The notes under the pieces: generated by a model
What the model saw: the letters and a program-made list of their open reading frames with translations, nothing else
The model's database searches: none
What the model was told of the DNA's origin: nothing
Assembly: GCF_024171945.1 (NCBI RefSeq)
Contig: NZ_JAMTCR010000002.1
Span: 372,001 to 436,000, forward strand
Source: Actinokineospora globicatena
GTDB taxonomy: Bacteria > Actinomycetota > Actinomycetes > Mycobacteriales > Pseudonocardiaceae
Length of the DNA stretch: 64,000 nucleotides
Direction of reading: 5' to 3'
Shown here: positions 1 through 8,703 of the stretch, one piece after another
Position numbering within the stretch: position 1 is the stretch's first letter
How the letters are laid out: each line of letters begins with the position of its first letter
Made by a program: the position numbers and the translations under genes

Positions 1-2
1 CC

Positions 3-587
3 ACCCACTGGCGCCACGTCGACGAGTTCGCCACCCGCTTCCCCCGCGCCAACCTCAACCCCGACGTCCTCTTCGTCGACGACGGCAACATCATCACCAG
101 CGCGGGCACCGCCTCCGGCATCGACGCCTGCCTCCACGTCGTCCGCCGAGAACTCGGCGCCGCCGCCGCCACCGCCATAGCCCGCCGCATGGTCGTCCCC
201 CCACAACGCGAAGGCGGCCAACGCCAGTACGTCGACACCCCCATCCCCGAGTGCACCAGCGACAGCCTCCAACCAGTCCTCACCTGGATGCTCGAAACCC
301 TCACCGACGACCACACCGTCGCCGCCCTCGCCGCCCGCGCCCGCATGTCCGAACGCAGCTTCGCCCGCCACTTCGTCGCCGAAACCGGCACCACCCCCCA
401 CAAATGGCTCTCCGCCCAACGAATCCTCCACGCCCGCCGGTTGCTGGAACAGACCCCCATGTCGGTGGACGAGATCGCCCGGGAATGCGGATTCGGCAGC
501 GCGGCGCTGCTACGACACCATTTTCAGCGGCTGGTTGGGGTGCCGCCGAAGGATTATCGGCGGACTTTTGCTAACCAGTCTGTTTGA
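3..587 (+). CDS. GlxA-family transcriptional regulator, C-terminal part
   Basis: The reading frame is open from the window edge to the TGA at 585-587, so the true start lies to the left. The first roughly 60 codons encode the end of a DJ-1/PfpI-like domain (DVLFVDDGN, then TSAGTASGIDACLHVV), as in GlxA-type AraC regulators. The last roughly 100 residues carry an AraC double helix-turn-helix with DEIARECGFGSAALLRHHF and a closing PPKDYR. The usual role of the family is DNA-binding regulation by a protein whose amidotransferase-like domain has lost or never had enzymatic activity. The target is unknown because the upstream neighbour is outside the window. Confidence 0.9.
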   Translation, partial: THWRHVDEFATRFPRANLNPDVLFVDDGNIITSAGTASGIDACLHVVRRELGAAAATAIARRMVVPPQREGGQRQYVDTPIPECTSDSLQPVLTWMLETLTDDHTVAALAARARMSERSFARHFVAETGTTPHKWLSAQRILHARRLLEQTPMSVDEIARECGFGSAALLRHHFQRLVGVPPKDYRRTFANQSV

Positions 588-617
588 TGGGGGTGCTCGC
601 TGGGGCTGGGAGCTGGG

Positions 618-1010
618 TTATCCACAGGGGGCTCAGTTGTCCACAGGCTCAACTTTCAGCCTCTCTGGGCTTGCGTTCCCTTGGGTAGGCTGTGCATTCG
701 GGGGTCTTTGGGGCAGGTTGATCTTGGGGGCCGTGGTTGGCAGGGCGTTGAGCTGGGGGAAGTCCGGGTTTCGTGGCCTCCGCTGCGCTGCGGGAAACGC
801 CTCGCCTGCGGCATCGGACTGACGCGAGTTTCGAGCAGAGCTAGATGGGGCGAACTTGTTTTGCGTGGGGCCCCGAGACCACCCGTGGCAGGACCGCAAA
901 GCCGAGGCCGAAAAGCATGGCCCTGTCCGCTACCGACGCTACGGGTGGTCCTCCCCCACACAAAACAAGTCCACCCCATCGAGCCAGCCTGGCACCAGCG
1001 CCTTCGTGGA
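618..1010. repeat. Dispersed non-coding element, copy 1
   Basis: This 540-bp gap between two genes holds no convincing coding sequence. From about 637 to 1010 it aligns by eye with 40511-40900 at a level I judge near 75-80 percent, including long identical stretches such as GTTGAGCTGGGGGAAGTCCG. It opens with two DnaA-box-like 9-mers (TTATCCACA at 618, TTGTCCACA at 637). It contains a long inverted repeat: 844-889 pairs imperfectly with 938-980, the core being GATGGGG..ACTTGTTTTG against CAAAACAAGT..CCCCATC. Nature unknown: a MITE-like or REP-like element, or a structured non-coding transcript. Confidence 0.7.
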
Positions 1011-1127
1011 GCGGTGATCGGCCAACGTCGCTGGCAGGTGGTCTTGGGCCAACGTCGTCGAGGACGATGACCTGGCACCGGTCATGAGGGGGCTGGGTGG
1101 CCTCCGGCTGCGTGAACTCGTCCTGGG

Positions 1128-3080
1128 TTAGCGCATGGGGCGGGTTCGGTCGGCTTGTTCGATGGCGCTGCGGCGGACTATTTGGGTTACGGGGCCGGTT
1201 TCGGTGTGGCCTTCGCGGGAGAGCCAGTCGCTTAGTTCGCGGGCTACGGCGTTGAGGGTTGGCCTGCGGGCGGGTTCGGAGTCCAGGGAGGCCGTGAGGA
1301 TTCGGCGGTGGGCGCTGCGCAGGGGGAGTTCTGTGAGCGGGTCGCCCTTGGCGGCGGCCATCAGGGCGGCCATGGCGTTGTCGCGGCTGCCGCGGGGTGG
1401 TTTGCCGGTGAGCGCGTAGCTCACCGTTGCCGCGAGTTGCCAGGCGTCGGAGGCGGGGGTGGCGTTGGCGCCCGCGGCGGTTTCCGAGGCGAGGAAGTCG
1501 GGGGTGCCGACCATCATGCCGGTGGCCGTCAGCGTCGAGTCGCCCTTGGAGCGGGCGATGCCGAAGTCGATCAGGTGGGCGTTGCCGTTCGGGTCGATGA
1601 TGATGTTCGACGGCTTCACGTCGCGGTGCAGGACGCCCTTGGCGTGCGCGGCCGAGAGGGCACCCGCCATGGTGATCCACAGCCGGGCGACGGCGACGTC
1701 GTCGAGCGGGCCGCCCCTGGCGACGCGGTCGGCGAGCGGCTGGCCCTCGATGTACTCCATGACCAGCCCGAGGCCGTCCGGCTCGGCGACGATGTCGTAG
1801 ACGCGCACGCAGTTCGGGTGGTGCACGGCGGCGAGCGCGCGGGCCTCGCGCAGCATCCGCTCCTCGGTCTCGGCGTCCGGCGCGTGCGCCATCTTCACCG
1901 CGACCGTGCGGTCGAGCTGGGTGTCGACGGCGAGCCAGACGGTGCCGAAGCCGCCTTGGCCGAGCGCGCGCACCTTGCGGAACCGGCTGCCCGACGGCTT
2001 GACCGGCGGGGGCGGCGGGGTGGCGCCGCGCGGGCTGAACGGCAGCGGACCCGGGTCCGCGGCGAGCTTGCCGAGTGCGGCGCGGTCGGGCTCCGGCTCG
2101 CGCAGCGTCGGGTTGGGCAGCGGCGGCGGCGCGTACGGCGGTGGCTGCCGGACCGACGGCTGCTGCTGGCCCTGACCCGGCGGCACGTACTTGGGGACCG
2201 GCGGGGGCGGCACGTACGGCGGCGGTTTCTGCTGCCCGTGCTGCTGGCTGTGCTGCGCCTGCGGTTGCCCCTGGCTGTGCTGCTGCGCCGGGCCGACCTG
2301 CTGGCCCTGGCTGTGCTGCTGCCCCTGGCCGTGTTGCGAGCTGTGCGGCGGCGGTCCTGCCGCGTCCGGCTTCTGGTAGTTGCGCTCGACCGAGGACCAA
2401 CTCGGCGGTCCGATGACGTACACAGGTACCAACCCCAAGATGCTGATCGGCAGGAAGCCGAGCCACAGGTGCGCCGCGGTGTTCGCCTCGACCGGCAGGC
2501 TCAACACGGCCATGATCGCGAACGGGACCCAGATGAGCCTGCTCGGCCACTTCGGCCCCCGGCGCATCGCGGCGCGGGCCTGCAGGATCACGAACAGCAG
2601 GCAGACGGCGGGCACGACGACGAGCGCGCCGATGCGCAGCAGGTACATGGGCCAGGTCTCGTACGGGTGGAACAGGACCTCGTACCCGTTGGCCCTACCG
2701 CCGAGGTATGCGTTCTGCGGTCCGACCCAGCAGGTGCCCTCCTGGAACGACCGCATCTCCTCGGCAGTGAACGTCACCGCGCCGTCGCCGGTGAAGACGC
2801 TGCGGTAAGCGCTACCGACGCCGTTGAAGAGCAGCCACGGCAGCAGGAACGCGCTCACCCCGCCGACGACGCCGAACACCGTCAGCGTCACCGGGTTGTA
2901 GGTGTTGCCGGTGAACTTGCGGACCAGCGCGATGATCACCGTGCCGAGCACCGGCAGCAGCGCGATCAGCGCGCCAGCCGTGCTGGTCGCCCACACCCAG
3001 TCACCGGGGCAGATGCCCGGGCCGAAGATGCTGTGCGCGAAGGACAGCAGTGAAGCAGCCAGCTCCAGCACCGCGTCCAC
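1128..3080 (-). CDS. Membrane-anchored serine/threonine protein kinase, kinase domain at the C terminus
   Basis: 650 residues. The N-terminal 225 residues hold about five hydrophobic segments (near 33-53, 64-86, 145-167, 181-198 and 205-224). They are followed by a Gln/Pro/His-rich linker (about 235-360) and a Hanks-type kinase domain (366-620). The glycine loop GQGGFG is at 374-379, the lysine of VAVKM at 396, HRDVKPSN at 485-492 and DFG at 505-507. The usual APE reads ASE (531-533). The order is reversed compared with the PknB type, in which the kinase precedes the membrane segment. GTG start; purine-rich AGGAG lies just upstream. Substrate and signal are unknown. It stands alone, back to back with the KTSC gene. 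Confidence 0.93.
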   Translation of the reverse strand: MDAVLELAASLLSFAHSIFGPGICPGDWVWATSTAGALIALLPVLGTVIIALVRKFTGNTYNPVTLTVFGVVGGVSAFLLPWLLFNGVGSAYRSVFTGDGAVTFTAEEMRSFQEGTCWVGPQNAYLGGRANGYEVLFHPYETWPMYLLRIGALVVVPAVCLLFVILQARAAMRRGPKWPSRLIWVPFAIMAVLSLPVEANTAAHLWLGFLPISILGLVPVYVIGPPSWSSVERNYQKPDAAGPPPHSSQHGQGQQHSQGQQVGPAQQHSQGQPQAQHSQQHGQQKPPPYVPPPPVPKYVPPGQGQQQPSVRQPPPYAPPPLPNPTLREPEPDRAALGKLAADPGPLPFSPRGATPPPPPVKPSGSRFRKVRALGQGGFGTVWLAVDTQLDRTVAVKMAHAPDAETEERMLREARALAAVHHPNCVRVYDIVAEPDGLGLVMEYIEGQPLADRVARGGPLDDVAVARLWITMAGALSAAHAKGVLHRDVKPSNIIIDPNGNAHLIDFGIARSKGDSTLTATGMMVGTPDFLASETAAGANATPASDAWQLAATVSYALTGKPPRGSRDNAMAALMAAAKGDPLTELPLRSAHRRILTASLDSEPARRPTLNAVARELSDWLSREGHTETGPVTQIVRRSAIEQADRTRPMR

Positions 3081-3155
3081 CAGCTCCTCTCTCCTCAGGC
3101 CTGCCCCGGCGGATCACCGTCCAGGGTAGTTGGCCGTGACCGGCGACCCGGTCGG

Positions 3156-3164
3156 TTATCCACA
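3156..3164 (+). promoter_or_regulatory. DnaA-box-like 9-mer
   Basis: TTATCCACA, a perfect match to the classical DnaA box, lies between the divergent kinase and KTSC genes. A single box need not be functional; see the finding on scattered boxes. Confidence 0.4.
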
Positions 3165-3354
3165 GGACGTCACAGACCGCACCGAGGTTGTGGTGGCGCT
3201 GAACACCGATCCCACCCCGCGCGCCCGGATCCCGGCGACCAGTCTATCGCCGACCGCGCGGGCGCCATCGGGGCCGGAAACCCGGTACGACGGGTGGCGA
3301 GGTGGTCGGGGTGGCAGGGTGAGGCGCACGGCAGGCGAGCGGAGGGTCCCACGG

Positions 3355-3567
3355 ATGGAACGCAGACCGGTGGCGTCCACGAGCATCGCGGCCATCGGCT
3401 ACGACGCCGACCGGCGCGTCCTGGAGGTCGAGTTCCACAACGGCGGCGTCTACCAGTACCTGGACGTGCCCAAGAAGGTCTACTGGCAGTTCGCGTCCGC
3501 GCCCAGCCTCGGCGCCTTCCTCAACCACGAGATCAAGGACCGCTACAGCGCGCGGGAAGTCGACTAA
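3355..3567 (+). CDS. KTSC domain-containing small protein
   Basis: 70 residues. The ATG at 3355 is chosen because it follows a purine-rich GGAGGG at about 3341 and because the conserved domain begins at once (ERRPVASTSIAAIGYD). An upstream in-frame extension to 3130 has an unlike, Arg/Pro-rich composition and is rejected. The sequence follows the KTSC family: S-S-IAAIGYD, then L-V-F--G--Y-Y--VP, then a C-terminal segment with LGAFLN and IKDRYS. KTSC domains are often found alone or fused to nucleic-acid enzymes such as lysyl-tRNA synthetase, and their function is unsettled. It is convergent with thioredoxin across a shared hairpin terminator. Confidence 0.85.
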   Translation: MERRPVASTSIAAIGYDADRRVLEVEFHNGGVYQYLDVPKKVYWQFASAPSLGAFLNHEIKDRYSAREVD

Positions 3568-3584
3568 GAGCCCCTGAACAGCAC

Positions 3585-3622
3585 AAGAGGCCCCGATGAC
3601 GCGGTTGTCACCGGGGCCTCTT
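3585..3622. terminator. Bidirectional hairpin terminator
   Basis: AAGAGGCCCCG (3585-3595) pairs perfectly with CGGGGCCTCTT (3612-3622); TGAC and GTCA inside the loop can extend the stem. It sits between the ends of the convergent KTSC and thioredoxin genes. Confidence 0.8.
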
Positions 3623-3631
3623 GTCGAAGTT

Positions 3632-3997
3632 CTATTCGGCCTGCGCGGAAGCCACCTGAGCGCGGACCTCGTCCATGTCGACGGCCTGCACCTGCGTGAT
3701 CAGGTCCTCCAGCGCCGGGGCGGGCAGCGCGCCGGGCTGCGCGTAGAGCACGACACCGTCGCGGACGGCCATCAGCGTGGGGATGGAGGCGATGTTGAAC
3801 GCCTGCGCGAGCTGCGGCTGCGCCTCGGTGTCGACCTTGGCGAAGACGATCTCGTCCCACTTCTCCGACGCGGCGTCGAAGACCGGGGCGAACTGGCGGC
3901 ACGGGCCGCACCAGGCTGCCCAGAAGTCGACCAGCACGGTACCGCCACCGCCCACGACCTCGTCGAAGTTCTCGGCGGTCAGTTCCACCGTTGCCAC
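3632..3997 (-). CDS. trxA: Thioredoxin
   Basis: 121 residues, a single thioredoxin fold with the redox motif WCGPC at 29-33 and the cis-proline loop IPTLM at 72-76. It is an intracellular protein disulfide reductase that accepts electrons from thioredoxin reductase, which is not in this window. The C-terminal tail of about 15 residues (VDMDEVRAQVASAQAE) goes beyond the minimal fold. ATG start, preceded on the minus strand by GAGGAGGCC. It is monocistronic by its flanking hairpins. Confidence 0.96.
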   Translation of the reverse strand: MATVELTAENFDEVVGGGGTVLVDFWAAWCGPCRQFAPVFDAASEKWDEIVFAKVDTEAQPQLAQAFNIASIPTLMAVRDGVVLYAQPGALPAPALEDLITQVQAVDMDEVRAQVASAQAE

Positions 3998-4067
3998 GTG
4001 GCCTCCTCATTCCGGGTTTGCCTACCGGCGTACAGCCCTACCAACGAGCCTGCCCCGGCAAACATTC

Positions 4068-4089
4068 CCGGGGTAGTTCCCTACCCCGG
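4068..4089. terminator. Hairpin overlapping the TetR stop codon
   Basis: CCGGGGTAG (4068-4076) pairs with CTACCCCGG (4081-4089) around a 4-nt loop, giving a perfect 9-bp stem. The TetR stop codon lies inside the right arm. No T-run follows, as is common in high-GC actinomycetes. Confidence 0.55.
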
Positions 4090-4680
4090 CGCCCCCAAAC
4101 GCGAACGCACCGCGGTCAGCGCCCGATCGTAGTGGGAGTCCTCGCGAGTGAGGAGGCTGTCGTGGTTGGCAGCCCTACCGAGCGCGTTCAGCTCGAACAC
4201 CAACTGGTCCACGTCCGCTACCTCCGCCATGTGGCCCTCTTCGACGCACTCGGCGACCAACCTGGCCAGGAGTTCGTTCCACACCCGGCTCCACCTGACG
4301 ACAACGTCGTGCACCTTGCCGTCGCGCGCGTCGAACTCGGCTGTGACCGCGGAGAAGAAGCACCCTCCTACGAACACCCGCGCGCGGGAGAAGTCCATCC
4401 ACCGGTCGAACAGCGCGAGTAGGCGCGGTTTGCCGCGGGGTGCTTGGAAGGCGGGGCGCAGTACGTGCTCGGTGAAGACCTCTTCGGCGAACGAGATGGT
4501 CGCCAGTTGCAGGTCTTCCTTAGAGCCGAAGTGGGCGAAGATGCCGCTCTTGCTCAGTTGCAGGTCGGCGGCGAGCCTGCCCAGGGTCAACCCTTCGAGC
4601 CCGTCGACGGTGGCGATGTCCACCGCGCGGGCGAGGGTGATGCGGCGGGTGTGGACGCCGCGGGCGTGTCGTCCGTCCAT
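4081..4680 (-). CDS. TetR/AcrR family transcriptional regulator
   Basis: 199 residues from the ATG at 4680; an in-frame ATG at 4710 is possible but MDGRHARG is the habitual N terminus of the family. The helix-turn-helix is LTLGRLAADLQLSKSGIFAHFGSKEDL. The C-terminal ligand domain resembles the TetR_C_6-type family. It is divergent from the TIGR03086-type gene at 4758. A near-palindrome GACCGATCGTTC at 4723-4734 lies between the two starts, the expected place for an operator that represses the neighbour and itself. Ligand unknown. Confidence 0.9.
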   Translation of the reverse strand: MDGRHARGVHTRRITLARAVDIATVDGLEGLTLGRLAADLQLSKSGIFAHFGSKEDLQLATISFAEEVFTEHVLRPAFQAPRGKPRLLALFDRWMDFSRARVFVGGCFFSAVTAEFDARDGKVHDVVVRWSRVWNELLARLVAECVEEGHMAEVADVDQLVFELNALGRAANHDSLLTREDSHYDRALTAVRSRLGAPG

Positions 4681-4722
4681 GGAAAACAATCTAGACGGTC
4701 GTGCGGGCATCTGACACTATCT

Positions 4723-4734
4723 GACCGATCGTTC
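4723..4734. promoter_or_regulatory. Candidate TetR operator
   Basis: GACCGATCGTTC matches its own reverse complement at 10 of 12 positions and lies between the divergent regulator and enzyme starts. TetR autoregulation from such positions is common, so the assignment rests on position and symmetry. Confidence 0.5.
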
Positions 4735-4757
4735 GTATAACTTTCTGGAGGACCCGC

Positions 4758-5324
4758 GTGGACGTCAGGGACTTGGACCGCCGCGCCATCGAGGCGACCG
4801 GCCGGATCGTCGACACCCTCACCGACGAGCAGTTGGCCGCGCCGACGCCGTGCCCGCGGTGGCAGGTGCGAGACGTGGTGGCGCACATGGCCGACAACAA
4901 GCGGCGACTGCTGACCGCCCTCACCGGCAGCGCGCCAGAGCCGGGTGACGACGTGCGGGGAGACTTCCGCATCGCCGCCACAGCGCTTACCGCCGCGTTC
5001 ACCGAAGACAGCCTGCTCACCGCCTCTTACGAGTTGCTTGGCATTGAGTACAACGCCGCGGTGGCCCTGTTTGTGCACTTCGCCGACACACTTGTTCACG
5101 GTTGGGACATCGGTACCGCTATCGGCCAAGATGTCCGCCTACCGGAAGACCTCGTCCAAGCGGCCCTCAAGGGCATCTCGCGTTGGCCCGACGACGGCAC
5201 CATCTGGGGCAAGGACGGCCTCTTCGGCGAGAAGCTGCCCGTCGCCGAAGACGCGACACCGCAAGAGAAGCTGCTCGCTACTACCGGCCGCTCTCCACAG
5301 TGGACACCGGCAAGTACGTCGTGA
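4758..5324 (+). CDS. TIGR03086-type / mycothiol-dependent maleylpyruvate isomerase-like protein
   Basis: 188 residues from a GTG that follows CTGGAGGA at good spacing. It begins with the four-helix DinB-like metal-binding fold: LDRRAIEATGRIVDTL, then PTPCPRWQVRDVVAHMADN, with a later HFADTLVHGWDIG. The histidines of VAHM and of HFADTLVHGWD are the expected metal ligands. Family members are mycothiol-dependent isomerases or transferases, or have no known function. The last 44 bases overlap the end of the convergent methyltransferase gene. Likely controlled by the divergent TetR protein. Confidence 0.85.
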   Translation: MDVRDLDRRAIEATGRIVDTLTDEQLAAPTPCPRWQVRDVVAHMADNKRRLLTALTGSAPEPGDDVRGDFRIAATALTAAFTEDSLLTASYELLGIEYNAAVALFVHFADTLVHGWDIGTAIGQDVRLPEDLVQAALKGISRWPDDGTIWGKDGLFGEKLPVAEDATPQEKLLATTGRSPQWTPASTS

Positions 5325-6123
5325 CCGTGACAGAGCCAGTTACAGCTACCGGCTCAGACAAGGCTCTTACCTTGGCCGCGATATCTTCGGCCTCGGAGTG
5401 AAAGGCTGTCGGCCCCATCCCCACCAGGGCAGCGGCATCGCGGTGCGGTAGCGCCATCGGGAACTCGCAGAGAACTCGGTGCTCTTCGGTGAAGTACGGC
5501 GCGAGCCTCGCAGAGACCTGGTCGCTCTTGTCAGCCGCGACCGTCAGCATGTCCACGGCAGACACAAGCTCACCTAGGTGTCGCTCCGTTGGCGCTACCA
5601 CAACGAGTTTGCCATGAGGGTGCAGGATTCGGTTCAACTCCACCGGATTGCGCGGAGCGAACACGTTCAGCACCAGGCCAGTTGACTCTGTCTTGATCGG
5701 TAAGTCCTGCCAGGCGTCGCAGAGGACCGCACCAAGGCGCGCGTGCGCCCGAGCGGCCCTCTTCAGAGCCGGTTTAGCAGCGTCAACGGCAATCCCTGCG
5801 CGGTCCGGGCGCGCGTCGAGCACAGCAGCCAGGTAGTGCCCAATGCCTGCGCCGATATCGGTGACACAACCGGGACCAGGCTCGATAGCAACGAGTTCAC
5901 GGACGATCGGGTCGTAGTGGCCCGCACCGAGAAACGTGGTGCGGGCGTCGATCATGGCGGCAGTGTCACCGGTGAAGCTCGTCGGCGCGCGCAGCAGGCT
6001 GACATAGCCCTGTCTCGCAACGTCGAAAGTGTGCCGGTTAGGGCAATGCAGGGAGGTGCCGGACAACTCGAGGTCGTCGCCGCAGTGCGGGCAGACCAGG
6101 TACGGCAGTACGTCGGCGAGCAC
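5281..6123 (-). CDS. RlmA-family 23S rRNA (guanine-N1) methyltransferase
   Basis: 280 residues. The N terminus holds a zinc site, CPHC at 11-14 followed by C-NRH at about 27-31. Then comes the SAM-binding domain with DIGAGIGHYL and VLNVFAPRNPVELNRIL, which together are diagnostic of RlmA/TlrB/MyrA proteins. Those enzymes methylate N1 of G745 or G748 in domain II of 23S rRNA; the G748 type gives resistance to tylosin-like macrolides. Which base is used cannot be read from sequence. GTG start one base after the stop of the oxidoreductase gene, so translation is probably coupled. Its end overlaps the convergent gene by 44 bp. Confidence 0.9.
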   Translation of the reverse strand: MLADVLPYLVCPHCGDDLELSGTSLHCPNRHTFDVARQGYVSLLRAPTSFTGDTAAMIDARTTFLGAGHYDPIVRELVAIEPGPGCVTDIGAGIGHYLAAVLDARPDRAGIAVDAAKPALKRAARAHARLGAVLCDAWQDLPIKTESTGLVLNVFAPRNPVELNRILHPHGKLVVVAPTERHLGELVSAVDMLTVAADKSDQVSARLAPYFTEEHRVLCEFPMALPHRDAAALVGMGPTAFHSEAEDIAAKVRALSEPVAVTGSVTVTTYLPVSTVESGR

Positions 6124-6124
6124 G

Positions 6125-7483
6125 CTAGGCGCGCAGGTCGGCCAGCGCCGACTCGATGGCCCGGTGGAAGGTCGGGTACGCGTAGATCATGCGACGGAGC
6201 TGGTCGACCGGCACGCGCGCGTGCACAGCGAGAACCAACGCGCCCAGTACCTCGCCGCCGGTCGGACCTGCCGAGGTAGCGCCAACGAGCACTCCCGTGT
6301 CGGCATCCTCGATCAGCTTGATGAGCCCTTCGGCCTTGTGCAAGAACCCTCGGGTCGACGAGGACAACTGGGTGATACCGACGCGGACGTTGATCCCGGC
6401 GGCGCGCGCGCCAGCCTCAGTCAGGCCTACCGAGCCGATTTCGGGGTCAGTAAAGGTAACCCTGGGAACCGCGTGGTACTCGGCTCCAGGGGCTTCCTCA
6501 CCGAGGATGTCCGCGGCCGCGATCGCTGCCTGGTACATGGACATGTGCGTGAAGGCGCCCTTGCCGGTGATGTCACCGATGGCCCACAGCCCGTCAGCGG
6601 CACGCATGTGCTCGTCGACCGCGACGCCGCGGGCCGACTCGTCCAGCCCGTAGGAACCGACGCCCAGGTCAGCCAGGTCGGACTTGCGACCGGCGGCGAC
6701 GAGCACCTGTGCGGCGCTGATCGGGTCGGCGCCGTCGAGTTCGACGGTGAAGCGCTGGCCGTCGTGCCGGACCGAGGTGATCTTGGCCCCGGTCCGCACC
6801 TGGATGCCCTCGGCGGCGAACCGCTCCGCCAGCAGCGCGCTCGCCTCGGGCTCGTCGAGCGGGAGCAGCCGGTCGTTGGACTGCAGGAGGGTCACCTCGG
6901 CCCCGAACCGGGCGAACACCTGCGCGAACTCACACCCGACCGGGCCGCCGCCGATCACGACGAGCGACTCGGGCACGGCGGTCGCGCTGACGGCCTCCCG
7001 GTTCGTCCACAGCGGGGTGTCGGCCAGGCCGGGCACCGGGGGCACGGCCGGGTCGGTGCCCGGGTTGAGGACGATGCCGCGGCTGGCCCGGATGACCTGG
7101 TCACCCACAACGAGGACGCCCGGTCCGGTGATCCTGGCCCGGCCGCGCAGGACCTGGACGCCCGCGCCGACCAGCCGGTCGACGGCGGCCTGGTCGTTCC
7201 AGTCGGTGGTGATCTCGTCGCGCACCCGGGCGGCGACCTTGCCCCAGTCCGGGACCACCTGCGCGGTGCCTGCGAACTCCGGCACCCGACGAGCCTCGGC
7301 GAGCACGTCGGCGGCGCGGATCATGCCCTTGGTCGGCACACACGCGTAGTACGGGCACTCGCCGCCGACCAACCGGGACTCGATGCCCACCACCGATAGC
7401 CCTGCCGTGGCGAGTCGGCTGGCCACGGCCTCTCCGCCGGGTCCAAGCCCGACGACAGCGACATCAACCGCCAACTCAGCCAC
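6125..7483 (-). CDS. FAD-dependent pyridine nucleotide-disulfide oxidoreductase (dihydrolipoyl dehydrogenase / mercuric reductase-like)
   Basis: 452 residues from the GTG at 7483, which has GAGGAG ten bases upstream; a TTG nine bases earlier is too close to that site. The N-terminal FAD motif is GLGPGGEAVASRL. The redox cysteines are in GGECPYYACVPTK (CX4C). The NAD(P)-binding motif is VIGGGPVGCEFAQVFARFG. Near the C terminus YAYPTFHRAIE replaces the HxHPT of true lipoamide dehydrogenases, so the physiological substrate is probably not lipoamide. No alpha-keto acid dehydrogenase gene is nearby. It is the middle gene of the run GT87, oxidoreductase, methyltransferase. Confidence 0.88.
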   Translation of the reverse strand: MAELAVDVAVVGLGPGGEAVASRLATAGLSVVGIESRLVGGECPYYACVPTKGMIRAADVLAEARRVPEFAGTAQVVPDWGKVAARVRDEITTDWNDQAAVDRLVGAGVQVLRGRARITGPGVLVVGDQVIRASRGIVLNPGTDPAVPPVPGLADTPLWTNREAVSATAVPESLVVIGGGPVGCEFAQVFARFGAEVTLLQSNDRLLPLDEPEASALLAERFAAEGIQVRTGAKITSVRHDGQRFTVELDGADPISAAQVLVAAGRKSDLADLGVGSYGLDESARGVAVDEHMRAADGLWAIGDITGKGAFTHMSMYQAAIAAADILGEEAPGAEYHAVPRVTFTDPEIGSVGLTEAGARAAGINVRVGITQLSSSTRGFLHKAEGLIKLIEDADTGVLVGATSAGPTGGEVLGALVLAVHARVPVDQLRRMIYAYPTFHRAIESALADLRA

Positions 7484-7484
7484 G

Positions 7485-8681
7485 TCAACCAACTCCTCGA
7501 CTCTCGCCTGGCACTACCTCAGCACGGACCGACCGGCCACGCAGAGCCGGGTCGACACCAGCCAACAGGATCACGATGGGCGCGGCTACCAACGCCGCTA
7601 GGAGATAAGAGTTGCCGAGCAGCACATCCGCCGCGTTCCAGCTCAGCTCGCTCTTAGCGCCACTCGGCACCATCCTGAACTGCCACCCGGTAAAGACGAT
7701 GCCGATCGCGAGCAGCCCCACCACGTTGCTCTTCGCGACGAGGTAGCCAACCAGCGGTACGACCCACACCCAGTGGTGAGTCCAAGACACAGGGCTGACG
7801 AGCAGGCCGGTCACTGCGGTCACCAGCAACGCACCGAGGTCATCCCCTTGACGATAGAGGCGACGAACCACCACTGCCGCTAGACCGACGGCAATGACCG
7901 CCGTGGTCGCGTACAGGAACAGCGCGCCCCTGTCTTCGCCGGTGAGTCGCTGGAAGATCCCGTTGAGCGACTGGTTGCCGATCCACGAGTTCGTCGTCGC
8001 GTCGTTGCCGTCGATAAGGGCCTTGGTCCAGAACCAGAGGGTGTCGAGCGGTAGGACTACTGCCGCCGCGAGGTTGAGCGCGAGAAACGTCGCCGTCGCG
8101 CGCGCTGCGTCCGCCCAGCGCCGGGTCAACGCGAGATGCGCGATGAAGATGAGCGGGGTGAGCTTGACCGCCGCCGCGATGCCGATGAGGACTCCGGACC
8201 CCTTACGGCCCCGCAGCAGCAGGACGTCTGCCATGACCATCGCCACGAGCAGCAAGTTGACCTGCCCTAGCCCTAGGGTCCGCCACACCGGCTCTAGAGC
8301 CAGGGTTGCCAGCAAGAGGGCACCGAAGCGCCAGCCTGTCCGCGCGCGTTGCGGGAGGCTCTCGTGCAGGACGAAACCCAGCGCGAGCGCGGATAGAGCT
8401 GCCAGGACACCCCAGCCCAACTGGGAAGGCACCATCGTCAAAGGCAAGAACAGCAGCCCGGCGATCGGCGGGTAAGTGAATGGCAGCGACGGTGCCCACC
8501 ACTCGCCTGTCGTAAGAGGCGCGTAGAGCGAGTCGCCATGCAGGAGCGTCAACGCGCCCGCACGATAGACAGAGCTATCGACTCCTAACCCTCGTCCGTT
8601 GAACCAGCAAGCGACAGCAATCAGGACCAGTCCAGCCGCGACTGCCGTCGCCGCGAGCGGCACTCGGCGCGCAACCCCCAT
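7485..8681 (-). CDS. GT87-family polyprenol-phosphate mannosyltransferase-like membrane protein
   Basis: 398 residues, largely hydrophobic with about ten membrane spans. An early acidic site (LGVDSSVYRAG) and FTYPPIAGLLFLPL, GLGQVNLLL and GNQSLNG match the GT87 (DUF2029) family. Actinobacterial members such as PimE transfer mannose from polyprenyl-phosphate-mannose to phosphatidylinositol mannosides or lipoglycans on the outer face of the membrane. The exact acceptor is not deducible here. The stop lies one base before the start codon of the oxidoreductase, suggesting an operon. Confidence 0.85.
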   Translation of the reverse strand: MGVARRVPLAATAVAAGLVLIAVACWFNGRGLGVDSSVYRAGALTLLHGDSLYAPLTTGEWWAPSLPFTYPPIAGLLFLPLTMVPSQLGWGVLAALSALALGFVLHESLPQRARTGWRFGALLLATLALEPVWRTLGLGQVNLLLVAMVMADVLLLRGRKGSGVLIGIAAAVKLTPLIFIAHLALTRRWADAARATATFLALNLAAAVVLPLDTLWFWTKALIDGNDATTNSWIGNQSLNGIFQRLTGEDRGALFLYATTAVIAVGLAAVVVRRLYRQGDDLGALLVTAVTGLLVSPVSWTHHWVWVVPLVGYLVAKSNVVGLLAIGIVFTGWQFRMVPSGAKSELSWNAADVLLGNSYLLAALVAAPIVILLAGVDPALRGRSVRAEVVPGESRGVG

Positions 8682-8703
8682 GGCGTCACCCTAATGGAGC
8701 AGC

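Noticed and set aside
618-645. Chromosomal origin suggested by DnaA-like boxes
   Set aside because: Only two boxes, no AT-rich unwinding element, and none of dnaA, dnaN, rpmH or gidB nearby.
1308-3053. Long open frame on the plus strand opposite the kinase gene
   Set aside because: Its product is Arg/Gly/Ala-rich without any family pattern, and it lies exactly over a recognisable kinase; high-GC DNA gives such shadows.
4723-4734. Riboswitch upstream of the TIGR03086-type gene
   Set aside because: The leader is too short for an aptamer; the symmetry suits a TetR operator.
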